Shown here: positions 58,102 to 64,000 of the stretch, in pieces
Position numbering within the stretch: the first letter of the stretch is position 1
How the letters are laid out: every line of letters begins with the position of its first letter
Assembly (NCBI GenBank): GCA_009739215.1
Contig: VSJF01000007.1
Location: 1-64,000, forward strand
Reading direction: 5' to 3'
DNA length: 64,000 nucleotides
Source: Floccularia luteovirens
Taxonomy: Eukaryota; Basidiomycota; Agaricomycetes; Agaricales; Squamanitaceae
The notes under the pieces: generated by a model
What the model saw: only the letters and a program-made list of their open reading frames with translations
The model's database searches: none
Told to the model about the DNA's origin: nothing
Translations under genes and position numbers: made by a program

Positions 58102-60670
58102 ATGTCTCCATCTAAGCGAGATCAGCATATCAATGATATTCTGACAACAACAAAGTACATTCTGGATGCTGCAAAGGACCCACTCCACTTGGTTCCTATT
58201 CCGGGATTACCGGCTGCCGTCTCTGTACTATCCACTATCACTGGTATAGTTTTGTCCAATATCACTTATCACCTCATAGTCGATTTAACGGTCAGGCGGG
58301 GCAGGTTGCCAGGGGAAATGATGACACACGGCAGGACCTGGCAAATACCATAAAGACACTCACTTTGGTCATCGACGAGACCAGAAAAAAAGCAGAGTCT
58401 ATTTTGGTTACCAGCGATGATGAGAACTTGACCCGTACCCGCCTGGTAAGCTCGCCCGAGCTGAATGAGAGGGTTTCTACGCTGGAAAAGTCAGTTGCTA
58501 TGATGTGGGTTAACGTGCATCACTCTGATTACCCAATAATCGTAGAGACCTGAATGCTCTGATGAGCGATGCGAACAATCTTAACAAAGGACTCTCCGGG
58601 TTATTATTAAGCAAGAAAAATACCGATATATTATTGAAGATGAAGACAGGGATTGATGATGCAACTAGAAAGTTCCAGGTATGCTTAAGACTCTTGTTTA
58701 TCAATAGCAACTAACGGGTGGCAATGATATATGACACAGATGCAAGGTGGAATAACCGTCGAGATGATGATGAATGGCATCGTAAATGATATTGAGGTAT
58801 TAGACCCGTCCTCTAATTACTGCCCGACTAACTTATTGATATTACGTTGCAGATCATGAAACGCAGACAACAAAAAGAATGTATGTTTCAACCTTCCAAC
58901 TTTCATGACTGCCACTCATTTCTAATCTTGCAGTCGACGACAATGCACTGAAAAGCCTCGTTCCTGTCAACGCTGGATACACTTCGGGCTTGAATCCGAC
59001 AATATCAGGTACACTGCCAGGTACTAGAACCGCATTACTCGAAGACCTTACAGAATGGACACTCCGTCCGGGCTCTGACCAGGATGGTTCATTTATTTAC
59101 GTCATTAGTGGGGGAGCCGGAACTGGAAAGTCCACCATCGCATATGAAATGTGTCAGAGATTGGAGAAGGCCGGTGCACTCGGCGCGTCGTTCTTTTTTG
59201 TTAGTGGTGCCGAAAAGTTGAATACGACGACCTATGTCCTAAGAACAATCGCCTACCAATTGGCACATAGCCAGGCAGATCTTTACTCCCATATCACGGC
59301 AGCAGCACGAGAGTACACTCGGAGGGGGAAACAGGGCGAACAACTGCAAGTTGATCTTGAAGATCTCATCATCAAACCATTGATGAATGTCGACTCATCA
59401 CATCGCCCGATCATTCTTGTTCTGGATGCTCTGGATGAATGCACCAAAGCGGGCCAAAAGGAGATCATTCGACTACTTTATCTGTTTAGGCAACATCTAC
59501 CCAAAATCCCATTACCTATCCGCATCCTTGTCACTAGCCGCCCTGAAATGCATATCCAAAATGCTCTCGACGACGATGATATCCGAATGGTGTCGAGGCC
59601 ACTCAAGTTACACGAAATACAAAGGGTACTTGTCGATGCCGATATCAAACTTTTCCTAGAAGCACGCTTGAAGGTTTTGAAGTGCTACAAGGATGTGTGC
59701 AATGCACGCCCTAGTGTCATTGAAGACCTCACTAAGCTCTCTGGCGGATTGTTCATTTATGCGGACACAGTTATGAAATTCCTACAGAACAGACCAGATC
59801 TTGCGGTCAACATTCTGAATGCTCTGTTATCCGATAAGGCATCAGGTGCTGCATTCAGCCTGAAGAACCTTGATCGACTATACACAACGGTATTACAGAA
59901 CGCACTCGATGATGACGATTTTAGTATTCCAGACATGAAGAAATACATTCAAATTGTGCTCGGCAGTCTTGCTTTACTTCAGGACCATGTCTCCATTCCT
60001 AGCTTAGATGATTTAGTTGACGTTCCGATGGGGTTCATTCGACATATACTGGGTCGACTTGGCTCGGTGATCCTCAAGCCAGAAACAGACGATGGGGAGA
60101 TATGGATGTTACATGCGAGCTTTCCTCAATTCCTTATCGATAAGCAGCGTTGTGTCGATCGCATATTCTACTTTGACACGGAACATACCTACTGCAAACA
60201 GTGATAGTGATATAATTACATGGTCCCCCGACGGACATTGGATTGCTAGTGCATCATACTTTCCTGGTTCCACCCGAGGGCTCGGTGTATTCGATGCAGT
60301 GACAGGTGAACTCGAGAAATATCTGGCACTCAGCAATGAGGAACAGCTTTGGGATGTAGAGTTTTCGCGTGACAACACTATGTTATATGCACGATGTGGC
60401 TTGGATGAAACAATATTTAAATGGAAGGAAGGGGAGCAAGTCGATTTCGTGCAAAACTAATGGGAAACAGAACTACAGCAGAGGTCCAACTTCCACAAAG
60501 ATGCATGGATTATACGCCAGCGCGATGGGAAGAGATTATGTTGGGTACAGCAGCCATATCCATCACGCTTTGCTCGGTGGGGCAATTATTATGCTGTGGG
60601 TCAAGAATCAGGCCGGTTGGATATTTTGCACATCGAGGACAGTTCTGTAGATGTGGTAGATAGTTCATAG
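58102..60670 (+). pseudogene. Truncated NACHT-domain NLR (STAND NTPase) with a residual WD-repeat tail
   Basis: ATG at 58102 (MSPSKRDQHINDILTTTKYI). Several exons code a helical N-terminal domain (KTLTLVIDETRKKAESILVT, RVSTLEKSVAMM). The NACHT domain lies on 58930-60204: Walker A YVISGGAGTGKSTIAYEM, Walker B IILVLDALDECTKA, sensor-like IRILVTSRPEMHIQ, and winged-helix-like LPSLDDLVDVPMGFIRHILG. The open frame stops at 60204 after MLHASFPQFLIDKQRCVDR. In another frame a WD-repeat piece follows (DIITWSPDGHWIASASYF, LWDVEFSRDN), then an in-frame TAA (60458-60460) and a further piece DAWIIRQRDGKRLCWV ending at 60670. The middle of the protein and most WD repeats are missing. Family members sense non-self and trigger cell death; this copy is most likely dead. 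Confidence 0.8.
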
Positions 60671-60988
60671 ATTATTGGGTATCACACAATAAGATACCTG
60701 TTATATACCAACTCCCATAAATTTAAAACTTTATGACACGTCAATGACATGTTCCACTGTGTATCCTCCAGAATGTTGTCTCGATCTCGTGTCACTAGAG
60801 AAGTCCTCATGTGGTGCGATGCTTTTAGTTGGTATGGTAGTCCCGAGCCATTCACCAGAATCATCTTCATATCAATTTCATGTTAGCCTGTCATATGTTG
60901 GAAAGGTAGGATATAACAGAAGGAAAGAGAGATTTAGTTATGAGAACAAGGAGAGTTGTTGAGCTTGAGGCGCAACTATAGATAGATA
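60671..60988. other. Short convergent stretch
   Basis: About 320 bp between the NACHT remnant and the end of kinase copy 2. AT-rich; nothing recognised. Confidence 0.3.
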
Positions 60989-62439
60989 TCAAAAAATGTC
61001 TTTTAGTACTTCGGGCTCAATAAGCAACGATTGAGGTGATATCGAATTAACCACATTTCTCAGTTTTTCCAGCGCTTCTTGTGCACTTGGCCGAGATAAA
61101 ATATTACTATTAACCATATCTTGTAGGATATCATCAATATCGGGTATCCTTGACTGCATACTGTTATCAGAAACTAGCGGGGTAGACATAATAATTCATA
61201 ACATACACGGAAATCCGAAAAACTTTTGCCGAGCTGCCAAACATCAGTCTTGAAAGGATCGTAAGCTTCCCCAGTAGTCATTTCTGGTGCTGGCGGCCTA
61301 GAATTCATTTCCGGTTCCGGGATTGAGCCACAAAGGGGAAGTCCCGTGCATACACATTGTTCTGAAGTGTATGCACTTGGGAACTCAATAGCCATCTCAA
61401 AGTCAATTAGATAGACACGAGGACGGCTAATGGGTAAAGTCATTGTTCGCATAGATTCTGAATGCCATTGGATTAGGAAGTTGTCCCGGAATGCGTCCTA
61501 AAAACATACATCAACTGAGGACAAAGGAATATCCTGGAACTACTTACACGATGAGCAACTTTCAATTCATGTATGAATGCAAGGCCCTTGAAGTTTCAGT
61601 TGCAAAGTTATCCATTCACCAATCAAACCAAATCTCACCTCTAAAGCTTGTAAAATCATATCTACAATATCTCCAACAGAATTTTTCGCCCAAAAGTCAT
61701 ATGCATCATCTAATTTGCCACCTACTTTGGGAAATATTCCAAAAATGATATCTTGATACTGGAATTCGGCAAACATAGGGAGTGTGTGGTTGTTGCTGAA
61801 TAAACTATTATGGTTGTCTTGCGATTCTTCTAAGGATATTCAGATGTTCGTGTCCTTCATTTTTGACAACAATGACCCGAACAGCAACGTCATGACCTTC
61901 TGGTGTACGGGCCATGCGAGTGAGAGGATTCTGTGATTGAAATTGATGGTCAGATACAACTATGGAACATACTAAAAAGAAGACCGACAATGTAATTGTA
62001 GTACGCCATTTCTCTCATAGTCCCAGCAGAACTCCCTTCCCCGTCCCCTATTCCACGATGGGACGTTGCATATGCGAACCCACTAGAGAGAGGGAGCGTC
62101 CCACCAGGGCTTTTGATGCTAGCCGCGAACGCATGTAGCCACAGGGTGTACCCTCCATCTCGAAACACTTGGTCCAAGTCTTGCCAAATCTGATCTTCTG
62201 ATTCAAAATCACCTGCCCCAGGTATTCTCCAGGTGTCTAGATCATGAGGAAGCTGGAAGAGAACAGGTTTAGCTGTGCGTTTGAAGACAATGACGCCACC
62301 AATATACCTTGTCCCGGTGGTTCTCTTTGCAAACGCTCGATGTAGTTCTTCGTCGCCATACACGTATGTAATATGCAATTGTGGCTGATGTAACCAAACC
62401 TGTCATAACCAGTGTTGTGAGTGATCTTGAGAACGACAT
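60989..62439 (-). pseudogene. Fungal kinase-like gene, copy 2, one-base frameshift
   Basis: ATG at 62437-62439 (MSFSRSLTTLVMTGLVTSAT, RVWRRR). Splicing gives LPHDLDTWRIPGAGDFESED, NPLTRMARTPEGHDVAVRVI, FAEFQYQDIIFGIFPKVGGK, GLAFIHELKVAHR/DAFRDN with the HRD catalytic loop intact, LIDFEMAIEFPSAYTS, PPAPEMTTGEAYDPFKTDVW and the stop at 60989-60991. One extra base near 61808-61811 (CAACCATAATAG versus CAGCCAAACAG in copy 1) puts two stops in frame after NILRRIARQP. So copy 2 has an intact catalytic loop but a break upstream, the reverse of copy 1. It lies in the same orientation as copy 1, with the NACHT remnant between them. Confidence 0.75.
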
Positions 62440-62941
62440 AGCTATCAATTAACGAGAAGAACTGTCAGGACTCAGAACTCAGAACGCGAAATAACGTTAT
62501 ACTTGATAACACGTGACCGCGCCACTCGCACAGCCATTTTAAAAAGTTACTATTCCCATTCTGTCACTAACTGCAGTATGTATGCTCCAAATGATCAAGC
62601 CCTTCCAATTATTTTTCATAAGGCGCAATTGTTGGTCTGTACTATCATGTCTTCACTCCAGTGTCGATATTTACATTCTTTTATGATGCAGATTTTGTCG
62701 GGATCCTTCCTTGCCTTGCAACTATGACATTCACTGTTAGTGGTTTTATACCTTTAATTAGGTTGTTCTATCTTTCCATACTCACACCACTCACATATCC
62801 CTTTGGTAGGGAGTGTTCCTTTTTGGTATTCTGGTGTTCAAGAACCAGTCATGAAATTTGCTTGAAGGATGCTGAAACACCAATATTTATGAACTTCCCG
62901 ACAAGACATCGAATGGTGATGTATTGCCCTATGGACACCAT
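62440..62941. other. Intergenic stretch with kinase copy 2 promoter
   Basis: Holds CTTGATAACACGTGACCG at 62502-62519, 18 bases identical to the orphan element at 57202-57219. The remaining 400 bp show no supported gene. Confidence 0.4.
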
Positions 62942-64000
62942 TTACATGTATATATGTATCATTTTTGGGTCATTCCCTTCCTTTTCCAGCCTGTGTCGAT
63001 CAGCTGCTGCTGTATGTAAAGCAATGATGGAGCGTCTGAGGCTTTGTACAAGTATAATATTCATTTTGACTAATTCGCGATGACAGTATTTGGATGAAAC
63101 TAACCTGAGCTGTTCCCAATAATACTCTCGCAACTCTTTATGTGCAGCAAACCGGTGGCGTTTGTGGATAAGGGTTAAAAGGAGGCATGTCATAATCATC
63201 GCTAAGTTCGTCCACTAGTTAATTTTAGTATATGGGAGTACGGAGGAAGTACCTGTAAAAATTGTGAGTGCAGTCAAAGCCCATTGCCATGTTGTGACTC
63301 TTAAAGGCGTTTCAGGCGGCTCAGCGCACTTGTTCGTCAGATTATCACAATTATGCTACAAGATCCAGTTAGGTATATTGTTGACACAGAGGTAAACATG
63401 CCTTGTTCTCACCGACTCGCACTCCCCATCAAACAAACACTGTGTTCCAACGAGTTTCGTGGGTGCACATGTCATTTGGGTGGGGTCACAATATAGCGAA
63501 GGTGAGCGACAGTTGTCGCGCGTGATGATGACTGTATATCGAGCTCCAAAGGGCCCCACGTCGGTATAGGTTGTGTTATCAATGATACATGCTTGGCCAA
63601 ATGTGGTGTTCGCATACCTAATATTCATAGAGATTGATATAATCACAAATACGAATGCAAAAGAGAACGCACATGCAAGTGGAGCGCAAGCAAATAGAGC
63701 CGTTGAAGTTCTGGGGACCAGCCAAATCTTTCCAGTCAGGTGGAGGAGCGCATTGTTCGTCACGATTCTTCTCGCACGTCTCACCTACACCAACGAGACC
63801 CATACAACCACTTCCATCGTCTGGGCAAAATTCTCCAGCTGCACACATGGGTGGAGGAGCCAAGTTCCCTGATTGCCCAACAGTACTAATGTTGACACTA
63901 TAACTAGCATTGTAATTTTGATTGTATTTGCTTCCTATAGACTTGGGTTCATATCCAAAAGGAAACTCGTCGCGTGTGCACCGTCGAGGTATGCATGTCC
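62942..64000 (-). CDS. Cys-rich secreted/membrane protein, 5' end outside the window
   Basis: Read from the window end: CIPRRCTRDEFPFGY, then NYNASYSVNISTVGQSGNLA, PMCAAGEFCPDDGSGCMGLV, CEKNRDEQCAPPPDW, FGQACIIDNTTYTDVGPFGA, DNCRSPSLYCDP and GTQCLFDGECES, i.e. many short Cys-rich units with N-glycosylation sites. An intron with acceptor CTTGTAG leads to HNCDNLTNKCAEPPETP. Next is a membrane segment (TTWQWALTALTIFT / AMIMTCLLLTLIH), then a basic cytosolic tail (KRHRFAAHKELREYYWEQ, RSIIALHTAAADRHRLEKEG) ending at the TAA at 62942-62944. This is a conserved basidiomycete type I membrane protein layout with no known role that I can name. Start and signal peptide lie beyond 64000. Confidence 0.7.

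Noticed and set aside
1..64000. CRISPR arrays, rRNA, tRNA genes and transposon ends
   Set aside because: No regularly spaced repeats, no rRNA-like conserved blocks, no convincing cloverleaf and no transposase or reverse transcriptase fragment was found by eye; a tRNA could still be missed without a covariance search.

Overview
The window is nuclear DNA from a filamentous basidiomycete, most likely an Agaricomycete (mushroom-forming fungus). Evidence: coding regions are broken by many short GT-AG introns of about 45-60 bp; intergenic spaces are short; and the families are typical of this group (fungal kinase-like proteins, a NACHT-type NLR, CE4 polysaccharide deacetylases, PPxY-bearing single-pass membrane proteins, an F-box/LRR-like protein). 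No species is named. Gene models were joined by eye from splice signals and reading frame, so exon edges are provisional.

Layout. 1-3.2 kb: 5' part of a C2-domain phosphatidylserine decarboxylase and a conserved secreted, probably GPI-anchored protein (both minus). 3.7-4.3 kb: small HMG/YABBY-like nuclear protein. 4.6-7.5 kb: a decayed copper-transporting P1B ATPase pseudogene. 7.7-11.4 kb: four-span membrane protein and a fungal kinase-like protein with a GC-AG intron. 11.8-16.4 kb: EH-domain scaffold and a Zn2Cys6 transcription factor. 17.1-26.5 kb: a housekeeping block rich in mitochondrial genes: Lon protease and D-lactate dehydrogenase (divergent), an MDR oxidoreductase and cytochrome c. 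27-30.8 kb: two related membrane proteins with a shared module and a BEM46-type hydrolase. 32.4-36.4 kb: tandem polysaccharide deacetylases (one frameshifted). 36.8-38.2 kb: conserved unknown.

38.3-44.7 kb: three tandem copies of a ~2.4 kb unit, each with a secreted protein gene. The full architecture is a thaumatin-like domain followed by a ricin-B lectin domain; one copy is frameshifted, one is intact, and one has lost the thaumatin-like domain by a clean in-frame internal deletion. 44.8-49 kb: F-box protein and TFIIF beta subunit. 49.3-54.5 kb: two related single-pass membrane proteins with repeated TAPPAY (PPxY) motifs.

54.7-62.4 kb: a birth-and-death locus. Two paralogous kinase-like genes in the same orientation flank a truncated NACHT NLR pseudogene; each kinase copy carries a different frameshift, and a third, scrambled kinase remnant lies beside them on the other strand. 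The window ends in the 5'-truncated part of a Cys-rich secreted/membrane protein. The most unusual material is the lectin array, the PPxY pair and the kinase/NLR locus. Several one-base lesions could also be assembly errors and would need read support.
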